Shown here piece by piece: positions 8,029 to 18,133 of a stretch of 64,000 bases of DNA; position 1 is the stretch's first letter, and each line of letters begins with the position of its first letter. Origin of the DNA: Methylobacter sp. Lineage in GTDB: Bacteria; Pseudomonadota; Gammaproteobacteria; Methylococcales; Methylomonadaceae. The DNA lies in NCBI GenBank assembly GCA_030653985.1, contig JAURYJ010000021.1, positions 1 through 64,000 on the forward strand, written 5' to 3'. The position numbers and the translations under genes were made by a program. Below the pieces are notes generated by a model. That model was not told where the DNA came from, ran no database searches, and worked only from the letters and a program-made list of their open reading frames with translations.

Positions 8029-8622
8029 CTATGACTGATCAAGCGAAGCAACAAAAGAGGTTACGTCTTCATTATCGACGCGCTGGTAAATATCCGCTAT
8101 CGACAAGGTTAAACCTACAGATTCAAAAGTCACATTGTCGCCCATAAAATAATGCCGAGATACCCAACCTTCACTTTTTCGGCAGACTTCGACATCGACA
8201 AAATCCTGCTCGATTAACACATATTCTTGTAGCGTAGGCAGGGTTTGATAGGCGAACTTTTTAGCGGTTTCATCCATTCTGCGGGTGGATTTTGACAAGA
8301 CTTCGACAATAATAACGGGGGTTTCGGTGTAATAGGCGTTGTCGCTGTCATCCTCGCACACCACCATGACATCGGGATAGAAAAACTGGCCGCCGACTCT
8401 TACTTTAATATCCGATGCGAATGCTTCGCAGGGTGTATTTTTTAACTGCGTCCACAGTTCGCCAGAAACATTCGCTGTAATCCGCTGATGATTTTTACTC
8501 GCGCCCGCCATCGCATAAACAGCGCCGTCAATATACTCGTGCTTGATGTCGCTAAGGCGTTCGCCTTGTAAATAGGCGTCTTCGCTAATCCACTCGTCCG
8601 TTTGTTTTAATTTCAACACCAT
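8029..8622 (-). CDS. Uma2-family (DUF820) PD-(D/E)XK nuclease-fold protein
   Basis: A 197-residue protein of the Uma2/DUF820 family, common in cyanobacteria and repeat-rich genomes. The restriction-endonuclease-like core is visible as HEYIDGAVYAMAGAS, FYPDVMVVCEDD (catalytic Asp) and TPVIIVEVLSKSTRRMD (Glu and the following L/K position), then KFAYQTLPTLQEYVLIEQD. The biological role of the family is unclear; association with mobile DNA is often proposed. It stands alone between bioA and metF on the same strand. The start at 8622 has a weak AGGTAAAAAATC ribosome binding site. Confidence 0.85.
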   Translation of the reverse strand: MVLKLKQTDEWISEDAYLQGERLSDIKHEYIDGAVYAMAGASKNHQRITANVSGELWTQLKNTPCEAFASDIKVRVGGQFFYPDVMVVCEDDSDNAYYTETPVIIVEVLSKSTRRMDETAKKFAYQTLPTLQEYVLIEQDFVDVEVCRKSEGWVSRHYFMGDNVTFESVGLTLSIADIYQRVDNEDVTSFVASLDQS

Positions 8623-8715
8623 GATTTTTTACCTCAATGAATATTTGCCGGATTTGTGCAGCGTCCAAATAGATTGAAAGCAAGTCCCGCGCATAAGCAT
8701 AGCAAAGACCGTCAA

Positions 8716-9561
8716 TCAGCGTTTTAAATTATCCAAAATCGCCAAGGTAGGTGCGGCCTGATTCATCGTATAAAAATGCAGACCCGGCGCACCGCCATCC
8801 AGCAAACGTTGGCAAAGTTCGCTGACCACGTCCAGGCCGAATGCTTGTACAGATTCCCTGTCATCGCCAAAGCTTTCCAGGCGTTTGCGCAGCCAGCGGG
8901 GAATGTCCGCGCCGCACATTTCTGAAAAGCGGAACAATTGCGTATATTGGGTAATCGGCATAATGCCGGGCACGATAGGGATGGTTATGCCGCTTTTCTC
9001 ACAGGCATCGACAAAATAAAAATAGGCTTCGGCATTGTAAAAATATTGAGTGATGACCGCATCGGCACCCGCTGCTACTTTACGCTTGAAGTTTTTAAAA
9101 TCTTCCGCGCCGCTGGCGGCTTGCGGATGTGTTTCTGGATAGGCGGCCACATGAATCTGGAAATGATTGCCGGTTTCCTGGCGAATAAATTCGACCAGTT
9201 CATTGGCATAGCGAAATTCTCCGGCTGACATCATGCCGGAAGGTAAATCGCCTCTTAACGCGACAATTTTACTAATACCATGATCCTGATAGTCTTTCAG
9301 TATCGCGCGAATATTGGCTTTAGTTGAGGCCACACAGGACAAATGCGGCGCAGCGGCGATACCTTTGGCTTGAATATCGATGACTGTTGTAAACGTTTTG
9401 TCACGGGTCGAACCGCCAGCACCGAAGGTGACCGAAAAAAAGTCGGGATTGAGTTTGGCCAGTTTGCTATGGACAAGCTGCAGATTTACCGCGCCTTCTT
9501 CGGTTTTTGGGGGGTAAAATTCGAAACTGAATAATTGGGGATGTGTTTTTTGTGATTGCAT
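8716..9561 (-). CDS. metF: 5,10-methylenetetrahydrofolate reductase
   Basis: A flavoprotein (281 aa) that reduces methylene-THF to methyl-THF, the methyl donor for methionine synthesis. Conserved segments: FSFEFYPPKTEEG near the N-terminus with the catalytic Glu, FFSVTFGAGGSTRDKT, PHLSCV, IVALRGDLP, GADAVITQYFYNAEAYF and PIVPGIMPITQ. Length equals the bacterial single-domain enzyme. It lies third in the minus-strand order metK-ahcY-metF, separated from ahcY by a palindromic repeat (9624-9684), so it may be expressed with them or have its own promoter past the repeat. Confidence 0.95.
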   Translation of the reverse strand: MQSQKTHPQLFSFEFYPPKTEEGAVNLQLVHSKLAKLNPDFFSVTFGAGGSTRDKTFTTVIDIQAKGIAAAPHLSCVASTKANIRAILKDYQDHGISKIVALRGDLPSGMMSAGEFRYANELVEFIRQETGNHFQIHVAAYPETHPQAASGAEDFKNFKRKVAAGADAVITQYFYNAEAYFYFVDACEKSGITIPIVPGIMPITQYTQLFRFSEMCGADIPRWLRKRLESFGDDRESVQAFGLDVVSELCQRLLDGGAPGLHFYTMNQAAPTLAILDNLKR

Positions 9562-9623
9562 TTTTTGGGTCTCACTGACGGGAATCTATACTGTATCGTT
9601 CCCACGGTTTTTGTCGATACCGC

Positions 9624-9684
9624 TGTGGGCGCAAATTTATTCGCGCAGTGAGTTAAAAAGCGCGAATAAATTCGCGCCCACACT
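9624..9684. repeat. GCGAATAAATTCGCG palindromic repeat, family A, copy 1
   Basis: The ahcY-metF spacer contains inverted arms GTGGGCGCAAATTTATTCGCG and CGCGAATAAATTCGCGCCCAC around a short AGTTAAAA centre. The same unit recurs at 40912-40969, 51005-51064 and 53873-53933, always between genes. A tail CACTATAAA...GACAGTGA is shared with copy 3. The transcript would fold into a long hairpin, which could stabilise or attenuate the ahcY-metF message. Confidence 0.8.
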
Positions 9685-9723
9685 ATAAAATCAGTGACAG
9701 TGACTATAGGGAACGATGATTAA

Positions 9724-11016
9724 TCAATAACGATAATGATCGGCTTTAAACGGGCCTTCAACCGGAACATTGATGTACTTGGCTTGCGCCTCAGTCAATA
9801 CCGTCAAATTAACGCCCAGTTGTTTCAAATGCGATCTTGCGACCTTTTCATCGAGTTTCTTAGGCAGGATATAAACTTTGTTTTCATACTGCGCTGCATT
9901 TGCCCAAAGCTCCATTTGCGCCAAAACCTGGTTGCAAAATGAATTAGACATCACAAAGCTTGGATGCCCGGTACCGCAACCTAAGTTTACCAGGCGGCCT
10001 TCTGCCAGGATGATCAGGCGTTTGCCGTCAGGAAAAATCACATGATCCACTTGGGGCTTGATATTTTCCCAAGTGTATTGACGCAAGGAGGAAATTTCAA
10101 TTTCCGCATCGAAATGACCGATATTGCAAACAATCGCCTGGTCTCTCATCGCAACCATGTGCTGATGAGTAATAATATTAAAGTTGCCGGTCGCGGTCAC
10201 AAAAATATTAGCCAGTGGTGCCACATCTTCCATGGTGACTACGCGGTAACCTTCCATCGCCGCTTGCAATGCGCAAATCGGGTCGATTTCGGTAATCCAT
10301 ACCGTTGCGCCAAGACCGCGTAGCGATTGCGCACAGCCTTTGCCGACATCGCCGTAACCGCAAACGACGGCGATTTTACCGGCAATCATCACGTCAGTGG
10401 CACGCTTAATACCATCAACCAGGGATTCGCGGCAACCGTACAGGTTGTCGAATTTTGATTTTGTGACCGAATCATTCACATTAAAAGCCGGAACTTTTAA
10501 CGTGCCTTTAGCAACCATTTCATACAGACGCAATACGCCGGTAGTGGTTTCTTCCGACAAACCTTTAATGTCAGCCATTAATTCGGGATATTTTTCATGC
10601 ATCATGACGGTCAAGTCGCCGCCATCATCCAGGATCATATTCGGACGCCAGTCATCAATGCCGTCAATGGTTTGGGCAATACACCATTCGGCTTCTACTT
10701 CGGTTTCGCCTTTCCAGGCGAAAACAGGAATGCCCGCCGCCGCCATTGCTGCTGCGGCATGGTCTTGGGTAGAAAAAATATTGCAAGAAGACCAACGCAC
10801 AGTTGCGCCCAATGCAGTCAGGGTTTCAATCAATACCGCTGTCTGAATAGTCATGTGCAAACAACCGGCAATACGCGCGCCTTTTAAGGGTTGTTCTGCG
10901 CCGAATTCTTCACGCAATGCCATTAATCCCGGCATTTCAGTTTCGGCAATATTAATTTCTTTACGGCCCCATGAGGCTAAAGTAATATCGGCAATTTTAT
11001 AATCTGCTTGGCTCAT
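9724..11016 (-). CDS. ahcY: S-adenosyl-L-homocysteine hydrolase
   Basis: A 430-residue NAD-dependent enzyme that splits S-adenosylhomocysteine to homocysteine and adenosine, closing the methyl cycle. Marks: [67 protein letters not shown], the Rossmann loop [14 protein letters not shown], and the C-terminal KADHYRY. It is 18 bp downstream of metK and clearly in an operon with it, so SAM synthesis and recycling of its by-product are coupled. Confidence 0.96.
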   Translation of the reverse strand: MSQADYKIADITLASWGRKEINIAETEMPGLMALREEFGAEQPLKGARIAGCLHMTIQTAVLIETLTALGATVRWSSCNIFSTQDHAAAAMAAAGIPVFAWKGETEVEAEWCIAQTIDGIDDWRPNMILDDGGDLTVMMHEKYPELMADIKGLSEETTTGVLRLYEMVAKGTLKVPAFNVNDSVTKSKFDNLYGCRESLVDGIKRATDVMIAGKIAVVCGYGDVGKGCAQSLRGLGATVWITEIDPICALQAAMEGYRVVTMEDVAPLANIFVTATGNFNIITHQHMVAMRDQAIVCNIGHFDAEIEISSLRQYTWENIKPQVDHVIFPDGKRLIILAEGRLVNLGCGTGHPSFVMSNSFCNQVLAQMELWANAAQYENKVYILPKKLDEKVARSHLKQLGVNLTVLTEAQAKYINVPVEGPFKADHYRY

Positions 11017-11034
11017 TATATTTCCTGTATTTAG

Positions 11035-12195
11035 TTAAAGGCCAACTGCATCTTTTAATGCGTCAACTTTGTCGGTTTTTTCCCAACTAAAGGAGTCTTC
11101 GGTGCGACCAAAATGACCATACGCAGCCGTTGTTTGGTAGATAGGTTTCAACAAGCCCAACATGGAAATCAGGCCTTTGGGTCTTAAATCAAAAATATCT
11201 CTGACAATTTCTACTAGCCTGTCTTCGCTGACCTTACCGGTACCAAAGGTTTCAATACTGATCGACGTAGGTTCTGCAACACCAATGGCATATGAAACCT
11301 GGATCTCGCAGCGCTCAGCTAATTCGGCGGCAACAATATTTTTGGCTACATAGCGCGCCATGTACGCTGCAGAACGATCAACTTTTGATGGATCTTTACC
11401 AGAAAATGCACCACCACCGTGTCGTGCCATGCCGCCGTAAGTATCAACGATAATCTTACGCCCGGTTAAGCCGCAGTCGCCGACGGGGCCACCGATAATG
11501 AACTGGCCGGTTGGATTAATGAAATATTTGGTGTCTTTATGCAGCCATTCTTTAGGCAGAACCGGCAAAATAATTTCATCCATGACTGCTTCATGCAAGG
11601 CTTTTGCACCAATGTCAGGCGAATGCTGAGTCGACAAAACAATCGCGTCAATGGCGACGGGCTTGTTGTTTTCGTAGCGAAAGGTAATCTGGCTTTTCGC
11701 ATCAGGACGCAACCAAGGCAGGGTTTTATTTTTACGGACTTCGGCCTGACGTTTAACCAACAGATGAGCATAGGTAATCGGAGCCGGCATCAGCACATCG
11801 GTTTCATTGCTGGCATAACCGAACATTAAGCCCTGATCGCCTGCACCCTGCTCATGATTAGCGGCCTCATCAACACCCATCGCAATGTCCGCCGATTGCT
11901 TGCCGATAGCATTTAAAACCGCGCAACTTTGGCCGTCGAAACCGATGTCGCCGTGATCATAACCGATATCGCAAACGACTTTGCGTACCAGGGCTTCAAG
12001 ATCAACCCAAGCATCGGTAGTCACTTCACCGGCCAAAATGACCATGCCGGTTTTTACCATGGTTTCGCAAGCGACACGTGACCGTGGATCTTGAGCCAAT
12101 AAAGCGTCAAGTACCGCATCTGAAATTTGATCGGCAACTTTATCGGGATGCCCTTCTGAAACAGATTCTGATGTGAAAGTATAATTATTGCTCAC
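11035..12195 (-). CDS. metK: S-adenosylmethionine synthetase
   Basis: Makes SAM from methionine and ATP. The 386-residue protein shows [38 protein letters not shown] (motif I), [18 protein letters not shown] (motif II) and the C-terminal [14 protein letters not shown] take the GTG at 12195 ([11 protein letters not shown]) as start because it is preceded by AAAGGTGG at good distance; a longer frame from 12231 would run through the upstream terminator hairpin. First gene of metK-ahcY-(metF). I looked for a SAM riboswitch in the 66-bp leader and saw none. Confidence 0.95.
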   Translation of the reverse strand: MSNNYTFTSESVSEGHPDKVADQISDAVLDALLAQDPRSRVACETMVKTGMVILAGEVTTDAWVDLEALVRKVVCDIGYDHGDIGFDGQSCAVLNAIGKQSADIAMGVDEAANHEQGAGDQGLMFGYASNETDVLMPAPITYAHLLVKRQAEVRKNKTLPWLRPDAKSQITFRYENNKPVAIDAIVLSTQHSPDIGAKALHEAVMDEIILPVLPKEWLHKDTKYFINPTGQFIIGGPVGDCGLTGRKIIVDTYGGMARHGGGAFSGKDPSKVDRSAAYMARYVAKNIVAAELAERCEIQVSYAIGVAEPTSISIETFGTGKVSEDRLVEIVRDIFDLRPKGLISMLGLLKPIYQTTAAYGHFGRTEDSFSWEKTDKVDALKDAVGL

Positions 12196-12228
12196 GATAC
12201 CACCTTTAAAATGTAAAACCCTGATGTA

Positions 12229-12255
12229 CAAAAGGCTGCCGAAGCAGCCTTTCTT
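12229..12255 (-). terminator. Rho-independent terminator after the tRNA
   Basis: On the minus strand the sequence AAAGGCTGC-TTCG-GCAGCCTTTTG forms a 9-bp stem with a UUCG tetraloop followed by a short T run. It ends the tRNA transcript about 10 bp after the CCA and lies just upstream of the metK leader, so it may insulate metK from the rpoD/tRNA transcription unit. Confidence 0.8.
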
Positions 12256-12261
12256 AATGTA

Positions 12262-12338
12262 TGGTGGGCCCTGTAGGACTTGAACCTACGACCTGCCGAT
12301 TATGAGTCGGACGCTCTAACCAACTGAGCTAAGGGCCC
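12262..12338 (-). tRNA. tRNA with CAU anticodon, probably tRNA-Ile2 (lysidine-modified)
   Basis: A complete 77-nt cloverleaf with encoded CCA: acceptor GGGCCCT pairing with AGGGCCC, D-arm AGCTCAGTTGGTTAGAGC, anticodon stem CCGA/TCGG with loop CTCATAA (anticodon CAT), and T-loop GTTCAAGTCC. A CAU anticodon fits elongator Met or the minor Ile2 tRNA. The acceptor stem, the CGACTCATAATCG core and the GTTCAAGTCC T-arm resemble ileX more than metT, and ileX lies near rpoD in E. coli, so Ile2 is preferred. Identity would be confirmed by TilS recognition features. Confidence 0.88.
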
Positions 12339-12349
12339 TATCTATTTAT

Positions 12350-14158
12350 TTATTCACCATCCAGGAAGCATCTTAATTGCTCTGATCTTGATGGATGCCT
12401 AAGCTTTCTTAATGCTTTGGCTTCAATTTGACGGATTCTTTCACGCGTCACATCGAATTGTTTGCCTACTTCTTCCAGCGTATGATCGGTATTCATATTG
12501 ATACCGAACCGCATACGCAGAACTTTAGCTTCTCGTGCCGTTAATCCCGCCAACACGTTTTGTGTCGATTCACGTAAGCCGGCAATTGTTGCTGCTTCCA
12601 CTGGGGACAATACTTTAGCATCTTCTATGAAATCTCCCAAATGAGAATCTTCATCATCACCAATGGGGGTTTCCATAGAAATAGGCTCTTTGGCAATTTT
12701 CAATACCTTACGAACCTTATCTTCTGGCATTTCCATGCGCTCAGCCAATTCTTCAGGCGTTGCTTCCCGTCCTAATTCTTGAAGTATCTGCCGAGAAATT
12801 CGATTCAACTTATTGATCGTTTCGATCATATGCACCGGAATACGAATAGTTCTGGCCTGATCCGCTATAGATCGAGTGATCGCCTGCCTGATCCACCAAG
12901 TTGCATAGGTAGAAAACTTGTATCCGCGACGATATTCAAACTTATCGACCGCCTTCATTAAACCGATATTGCCTTCCTGAATCAAATCCAGGAATTGTAA
13001 TCCACGATTCGTGTATTTTTTAGCAATGGAAATAACTAACCTTAAATTAGCTTCAATCATTTCTTTTTTCGCGCGTCTCGCTTTAGCTTCGCCGATAGAC
13101 ATGCGTCGATTAATATCCTTTAATCCGCTAATGTTGAGGCTATATTCTGCTTCTATATCACTTAATATTCTTTGCGCTTTTCTAACTTCTTTTTCACGCT
13201 CTTTCAATGCAGCCGAGTACTTGCTTCCGGCATTCAAATACTGATCGAACCATTCTGAACTGGTTTCCTGTCCAGGAAAAGAGGCAATAAACTCCTTACG
13301 AGGCATCTTTGCATGATTGATGCAAACATCCATAATAAGCCTTTCCTGCTCACGCACAGCAGTAACACCATTAGGAATAATAGCGGTCAACTTCTTTAAA
13401 TACGCGGGGATCCATTTAAATTCCATAAACAGATCAGCTAACGCGTCAAGCTCATGCCCTGCCTTGTCACTTGAATAGCCATGTTTTTTGATCGTAGAAG
13501 CAGCCGATTTCAACTGTTTTCGGAGCACCTCTACTTTTTCTTTAACTTCTTCGTAATTAAGCCCTTTCGGCTCTTCTTCAGCATCAGTCTCTTCGGTATC
13601 ATCGGTCACAGGCAGTGCGGCGACAAAATCTTCTGGCTCAGTTAAATCGACAAAACCGGAGATTAAATCCGTCAGCCGAATACTGCCTTCTTCACCTGTA
13701 ATACCATCAAATGATTGTAAAAAATTTTCAACTACCCTGCAAGAGCGAGCAATGGCTTTAACCAGCTGCTGCTGGCCTTCTTCAATACGTTTAGCAATTT
13801 TTAATTCGTCTGCGCGAGTCAGTAATTCCACTGAGCCCATTTCCCGCATGTACATGCGCACTGGATCCGTGGTTCTGCCGAACTCACTATCAACAGAGGC
13901 TAAAGCAGCCACTTCTTCAGCATCTTCATCGTCCGCAGATGCGGCCGCTGCATCAGTGATAAGGGAGTCTTCATCTGGAGCAACTTCGTAAACCTGAATC
14001 CCCATATCATTGATCATGCCAATAATATCTTCAATTTGCTCAGGATCAACAATATCACTGGGCAAGTGATCATTAACCTCGGCATAAGTCAGGTAACCCT
14101 GCATTTTGCCTTTGGCTATCAATTGTTTAAGTTGGGACTGCTGTTGTTCTTGATTCAT
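12350..14158 (-). CDS. rpoD: RNA polymerase primary sigma factor (sigma-70)
   Basis: A 602-residue housekeeping sigma factor. Region 1.1 is at the N-terminus ([25 protein letters not shown]), followed by [11 protein letters not shown] (1.2), the long non-conserved region, [34 protein letters not shown] (2.1-2.2), [21 protein letters not shown] (2.3-2.4), region 3, and region 4.2 with the helix-turn-helix [31 protein letters not shown]. Length is typical of gammaproteobacteria. It is the last protein gene of the macromolecular synthesis operon rpsU-yqeY-dnaG-rpoD, 131 bp after dnaG, and may also have internal promoters. Confidence 0.97.
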   Translation of the reverse strand: MNQEQQQSQLKQLIAKGKMQGYLTYAEVNDHLPSDIVDPEQIEDIIGMINDMGIQVYEVAPDEDSLITDAAAASADDEDAEEVAALASVDSEFGRTTDPVRMYMREMGSVELLTRADELKIAKRIEEGQQQLVKAIARSCRVVENFLQSFDGITGEEGSIRLTDLISGFVDLTEPEDFVAALPVTDDTEETDAEEEPKGLNYEEVKEKVEVLRKQLKSAASTIKKHGYSSDKAGHELDALADLFMEFKWIPAYLKKLTAIIPNGVTAVREQERLIMDVCINHAKMPRKEFIASFPGQETSSEWFDQYLNAGSKYSAALKEREKEVRKAQRILSDIEAEYSLNISGLKDINRRMSIGEAKARRAKKEMIEANLRLVISIAKKYTNRGLQFLDLIQEGNIGLMKAVDKFEYRRGYKFSTYATWWIRQAITRSIADQARTIRIPVHMIETINKLNRISRQILQELGREATPEELAERMEMPEDKVRKVLKIAKEPISMETPIGDDEDSHLGDFIEDAKVLSPVEAATIAGLRESTQNVLAGLTAREAKVLRMRFGINMNTDHTLEEVGKQFDVTRERIRQIEAKALRKLRHPSRSEQLRCFLDGE

Positions 14159-14289
14159 ATTTACCCACGTAAGACTCTGCTCGACCTAACTTCACCGAAC
14201 CCAAAATTATACTACAAATTTCTGTTATTTTGCACCACAAATCTGCCTGAAACAGATTTTCATTTGCCCGAAGGGTGTCAGACATGACA

Positions 14290-16029
14290 CTATTTACCTG
14301 TAAGCATTTTACGCAACAGCTCTTTTTCCTGTGCATCCAACCCCTTAGTCTTGTCTTTATCCAGCAATTTAGCTAATCCAGCCTCCCTGGCTTGAATTAG
14401 CAAGCTGTTTACTGCGTCACAAAACACGACATCTATGTTGTCATCGGAAATCTGCAAATCCAAAAAAGCCAATGCTTTTATGGATTTTTCTTCAGCAGCA
14501 TCTCGATAACACTCCATCAGAACAGCTGCATTTGTCGGATGCTTACCTCCAATCATGTTTAAAATATTTTTAAGCAGAGGCGCTCCTGAAAACTCAAGCC
14601 CACTCCAGTTTATTTCTCGTTGATCAAGCAACTCAGCTAGCCTGGGATTCTGAACCAGTAAGGCGACCGCAACCCGTGCCGACGACAATCTGCCATTATC
14701 CTGAGGCCGCTTTCCACCTATTTTTGGCGGAGACTTAAGAGCAAGTGTAGCTGCATTCTCCAAAATATCCAGGCGATCCCATCCAGACAGTTCTTTTAGT
14801 CGCGCAAACATCATCTCTTTAAAAACACTCTCAGGTAGCTTCTCCAGATAAGGCTTAGCCTTACTGACTAATTGTGCTCGACCTTCTATTTCGGACAGAT
14901 TTAACTCATTCGAAAAATGCCCGAAAAAATATTCCGACAAGGTTTCGGCTCCCTGTACGCGATCAACAAACCCATCAAGTCCTTGCTCCCGTATTAGCAA
15001 ATCAGGATCATGATTTTGCGGCAACAGCATAATACGAATCTGTCGCCCATCTTTTAGACTGGAAAAAGCCGCTTCCATCGCTCTCCATGCCGCTTCCCTG
15101 CCTGCCTTGTCACCATCAAAACAAAATACCAGTTCCGGGGAAAACCGGAACAATAAATCAAGATGTGCCTGCGAAGCCGCCGTTCCTAGGACTGCAACCG
15201 CGTAACGAATGTCAAATTGAGCTAAGGCGATAACATCCATATAGCCTTCAACAATTAGAATCCTCTGGGGCTTGGCATTTTTTTCCAGAAGCTCATACAA
15301 GCCATAAACTTCTTTGCCTTTGTGAAATAGGGATGTTTCTGGAGAATTCAAGTATTTGGGCAAAGAATCGTCGAGCACCCGTCCACCAAAGCCAATAATT
15401 CGGGCGCGCTTATCCCTGATGGGAAACATGATTCGACCACGAAAACGGTCATAGGTGTGCCCATCTTCTTTACTGACTAGCAATCCAGCATCGAGTAATA
15501 ATTTTGGGTTAAATCGCGACGCCAAAGCGTTCCATTCGTCTGGCGCGTAGCCCAACATAAAATCACCGGCACAATCACTACATACGCCTCTATTTTTTAA
15601 ATACTCAACGGCTTTTTTTCCTTCATCGCTAATCCGCAACTGCTCGGCATAAAAAGCCGCTACTTGTTCCATCAGCACATACAGACTATTTAAGTCTTCT
15701 TTCTTCTGCCCTGGCTGATATTCGATTGATTCCCTGGGCACTTCAAGTCCGGCAAATCCGGCCAAGTCTTCAACCGCTTCAACAAAATCAAGATGGCTAA
15801 AATCCATCAGAAAGCTAATCGCGTTACCGCTAGCGCCGCAGCCAAAGCAATAAAAGAATTGTTTTTTTTGGTTTACAGAAAAACTGGGCGTTTTTTCGGC
15901 ATGAAAAGGGCAGCGGGCGACAAAATTGTTACCCGTTTTTTTTAGAGGGACGTGCGAATCGATTAAGTCGACAATATCAACTCGGACCAAAAGCTCATCA
16001 ATAAACTCGCGAGGGATTCTACCTGACAC
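14290..16029 (-). CDS. dnaG: DNA primase
   Basis: Synthesises RNA primers at the replication fork. The 579 residues contain the CHC2 zinc finger (CPFHAEKTPSFSV...FYCFGCG, residues about 40-65), the catalytic RNA-polymerase domain with GFGGRVLDDS, the TOPRIM motifs EGYMDVIAL and CFDGDKAGREA, and a C-terminal DnaB-interaction domain. The start is a GTG at 16029 (MSGRIPREFIDELL). Part of rpsU-yqeY-dnaG-rpoD. The 143-bp leader upstream holds nothing I can name. Confidence 0.96.
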   Translation of the reverse strand: MSGRIPREFIDELLVRVDIVDLIDSHVPLKKTGNNFVARCPFHAEKTPSFSVNQKKQFFYCFGCGASGNAISFLMDFSHLDFVEAVEDLAGFAGLEVPRESIEYQPGQKKEDLNSLYVLMEQVAAFYAEQLRISDEGKKAVEYLKNRGVCSDCAGDFMLGYAPDEWNALASRFNPKLLLDAGLLVSKEDGHTYDRFRGRIMFPIRDKRARIIGFGGRVLDDSLPKYLNSPETSLFHKGKEVYGLYELLEKNAKPQRILIVEGYMDVIALAQFDIRYAVAVLGTAASQAHLDLLFRFSPELVFCFDGDKAGREAAWRAMEAAFSSLKDGRQIRIMLLPQNHDPDLLIREQGLDGFVDRVQGAETLSEYFFGHFSNELNLSEIEGRAQLVSKAKPYLEKLPESVFKEMMFARLKELSGWDRLDILENAATLALKSPPKIGGKRPQDNGRLSSARVAVALLVQNPRLAELLDQREINWSGLEFSGAPLLKNILNMIGGKHPTNAAVLMECYRDAAEEKSIKALAFLDLQISDDNIDVVFCDAVNSLLIQAREAGLAKLLDKDKTKGLDAQEKELLRKMLTGK

Positions 16030-16172
16030 ACAATGCTCCGACTGCCGAGCTAATGGAGAAGACTGACAAAAGTAGACGCCTTACGACTGCATGGATGCAG
16101 GAGGTAGAGCAACGCAGGGAGCAGTTGCCAAGGCGGCACAAGAGTCGTTGCCGCACAAAGTCAATAAAAAAA

Positions 16173-16622
16173 CTATCCAGCTAGTGCAGCCTTAATTTTG
16201 ACACTCACAGCCGACATATCCGCGCGCCCTTGCATTTTTGCTTTAAGCAAAGCCATAACTTTGCCCATATCCTTAACCGATTCTGCACCGGACTCTGCAA
16301 CCGCGTCTTTAACCATTAAGTCAACTTCGACTTCAGTCAGAGCTTGCGGCAAAAAATCCTGAATAACCGGAATTTCAGCCTCTTCAATAGCGACCAAATC
16401 TTGTCGACCCGCATCAGCAAATTGACGAATGGATTCGCGACGCTGCTTGAGCATCTTATCAAGAACCAGGATAACCCGTTCATTATCCAAAATAATGCGT
16501 TCGTCGACCTCAACCTGCTTAATGGCAGCCAAAATCAAACGAATCACCCCTAGTCTTGCCTTATGGCCACCTTTCATGGAGGCCTTCATATCTTCCTTGA
16601 TACGATCTGTTAACAAATCCAT
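16173..16622 (-). CDS. yqeY: GatB/YqeY domain protein
   Basis: A 149-residue helical protein of the YqeY family, related to the C-terminal tRNA-binding tail of GatB. Visible marks: LTDRIKEDMKASMKGGHKARLGVIRLILAAIKQ, KMLKQRRESIRQF, PVIQDFLPQALTEVEV, KDMGKVMALLKAKMQGRADM. Function is not established but binding of tRNA or amidotransferase-like partners is assumed. It sits 17 bp after rpsU and upstream of dnaG, a position conserved in many gammaproteobacteria outside the enterics. Confidence 0.9.
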   Translation of the reverse strand: MDLLTDRIKEDMKASMKGGHKARLGVIRLILAAIKQVEVDERIILDNERVILVLDKMLKQRRESIRQFADAGRQDLVAIEEAEIPVIQDFLPQALTEVEVDLMVKDAVAESGAESVKDMGKVMALLKAKMQGRADMSAVSVKIKAALAG

Positions 16623-16639
16623 CGTATTAACCTTAATAT

Positions 16640-16873
16640 TTACAGTGCAGGACGTCCGCGACGTAAGTTTTTCAACGCATAACGTTCACGCGCTAATTTT
16701 TTCAAGTGACGTTTAACCGCAGCAGCGCCTTTACGTTTGCGTTCTGCAGTGGGTTTTTCATAAAACTCACGACGACGCACTTCTGCCAATACACCGGCTT
16801 TTTCACAAGCGCGTTTAAAGCGACGAATTGCAATATCAAAAGGTTCGTTTTCTTTGATTTTTACTGAAGGCAT
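16640..16873 (-). CDS. rpsU: 30S ribosomal protein S21
   Basis: A 77-residue, strongly basic protein with the S21 pattern [45 protein letters not shown] and a basic C-terminus. It binds near the anti-Shine-Dalgarno end of 16S rRNA and helps initiation. First gene of the macromolecular synthesis operon; its promoter must lie in the 106 bp shared with the divergent tsaD, which is A+T rich. Confidence 0.95.
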   Translation of the reverse strand: MPSVKIKENEPFDIAIRRFKRACEKAGVLAEVRRREFYEKPTAERKRKGAAAVKRHLKKLARERYALKNLRRGRPAL

Positions 16874-16979
16874 TATAATGACCTGAATATGTTAATATTT
16901 AAAAAGTTAGGATTTTTCAATCCACTGAACAAACAGAACCCTTAATTATACCTTTACTTTTATAAAATTCAAAAACTCA

Positions 16980-17984
16980 ATGTACGTTTTAGGCATAGAA
17001 ACCTCTTGCGACGAAACCGGCGTCGCTATTTATCACTCCGAACACGGCCTGTGTCATCATCTTTTATACAGCCAAGTCGACATGCACAGCGAATATGGCG
17101 GCGTTGTTCCTGAGTTGGCATCACGCGACCACATCCGCAAATTAGTGCCGCTGATCAAGCAATGCTTGCAGGAAAGTCAACTCGCCAGCAGTGCGATTAA
17201 CGGCATTGCTTACACCGCAGGACCCGGCCTGATGGGAGCGTTATTGGTTGGTGCGGCCACAGCCAGAAGCCTGGCTTGGGCATGGCAAGTTCCCGCCATT
17301 GCCGTTCATCATATGGAAGGGCATCTGCTGGCACCGATGCTGGAAGAAAATCCGCCGGAATTTCCTTTTGTTGCACTGCTGATTTCAGGCGGACATACCC
17401 TGCTGGTACAGGTTGAGGGTATTGGCCGTTATCAACTATTAGGCGAATCCTTAGATGATGCCGCTGGCGAAGCTTTTGATAAAACCGCGAAAATGCTGGG
17501 CTTGGGCTATCCTGGCGGACCAAGACTGTCCGCACTCGCCGAACAGGGCACACCGCAGATTAAATTTCCTCGTCCGATGACCGATCGCCCCGGATTGGAC
17601 TTTAGTTTTAGCGGCTTAAAAACATTCACCATGAATACCTTCAACGCTTCAGGCAAAACCGAGCAGGACAAAGCCGATATTGCCGCCGCATTTCAACAGG
17701 CAGTTGCCGAAACGCTGAGTATTAAATGCAAGCGGGCTTTACAACAAACCGGCCTAAAAAGACTGGTTATTGCCGGCGGCGTCAGCGCTAATAAGCAAAT
17801 TCGCGCCAGTTTGACCCAAATGGTTGCCAAGGAGAATGCCCAACTCTATTTTCCGAGACTCGAATTTTGTACCGATAACGGCGCGATGATTGCCTATGCA
17901 GGCTGTCAGCGTTTAATGGCAGGTCAGCAGCAAGGACTGGAAATTTATGCGCGTCCTCGCTGGCCGATTAGTGAATTGAATTAA
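16980..17984 (+). CDS. tsaD: tRNA N6-threonylcarbamoyladenosine transferase
   Basis: Catalytic subunit of the complex that makes t6A37 in ANN-decoding tRNAs. The 334-residue ASKHA-fold protein has [14 protein letters not shown] at the N-terminus, the metal-binding HMEGHLLAP (HxxxH), [35 protein letters not shown] and [13 protein letters not shown]. Length is normal. It is divergent from rpsU, a gene order conserved with E. coli. Downstream comes an AAGGCGAAAG repeat and an A+T-rich insert. Confidence 0.96.
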   Translation: MYVLGIETSCDETGVAIYHSEHGLCHHLLYSQVDMHSEYGGVVPELASRDHIRKLVPLIKQCLQESQLASSAINGIAYTAGPGLMGALLVGAATARSLAWAWQVPAIAVHHMEGHLLAPMLEENPPEFPFVALLISGGHTLLVQVEGIGRYQLLGESLDDAAGEAFDKTAKMLGLGYPGGPRLSALAEQGTPQIKFPRPMTDRPGLDFSFSGLKTFTMNTFNASGKTEQDKADIAAAFQQAVAETLSIKCKRALQQTGLKRLVIAGGVSANKQIRASLTQMVAKENAQLYFPRLEFCTDNGAMIAYAGCQRLMAGQQQGLEIYARPRWPISELN

Positions 17985-18124
17985 ATCAGGCGAAAGGTAC
18001 AAGGCGAAAGCAAGGTAGTCGGCTTATTGAACAGGCTACTTGGCTTAATAACGGGCGCAATGGCTGTTTGCGACCCTAAACAAACGGTGAGAGTGTGAAA
18101 TATTTTTTTTGAAAAGCAACTTCT

Positions 18125-18133
18125 TGTTAGGCA
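18125..18133. repeat. attC-core-like 9-mer at the 3' side of the nuclease gene
   Basis: TGTTAGGCA on the plus strand, read GCCTAACA in the gene direction, contains the RYYYAAC core that begins integron attC sites. The nuclease stop codon is embedded in it, as often seen in gene cassettes. The rest of a canonical attC, with a matching GTTRRRY core 60-130 bp on, is not visible, so this is only suggestive. Confidence 0.4.

Noticed and set aside
12196..12261. Possible SAM riboswitch before metK
   Set aside because: The leader is only about 66 bases and is mostly the tRNA terminator; no SAM-aptamer-like structure is seen.
12262..12338. Reading the CAU tRNA as elongator tRNA-Met
   Set aside because: Body sequence and position near rpoD fit tRNA-Ile2 better; Met is not fully excluded.
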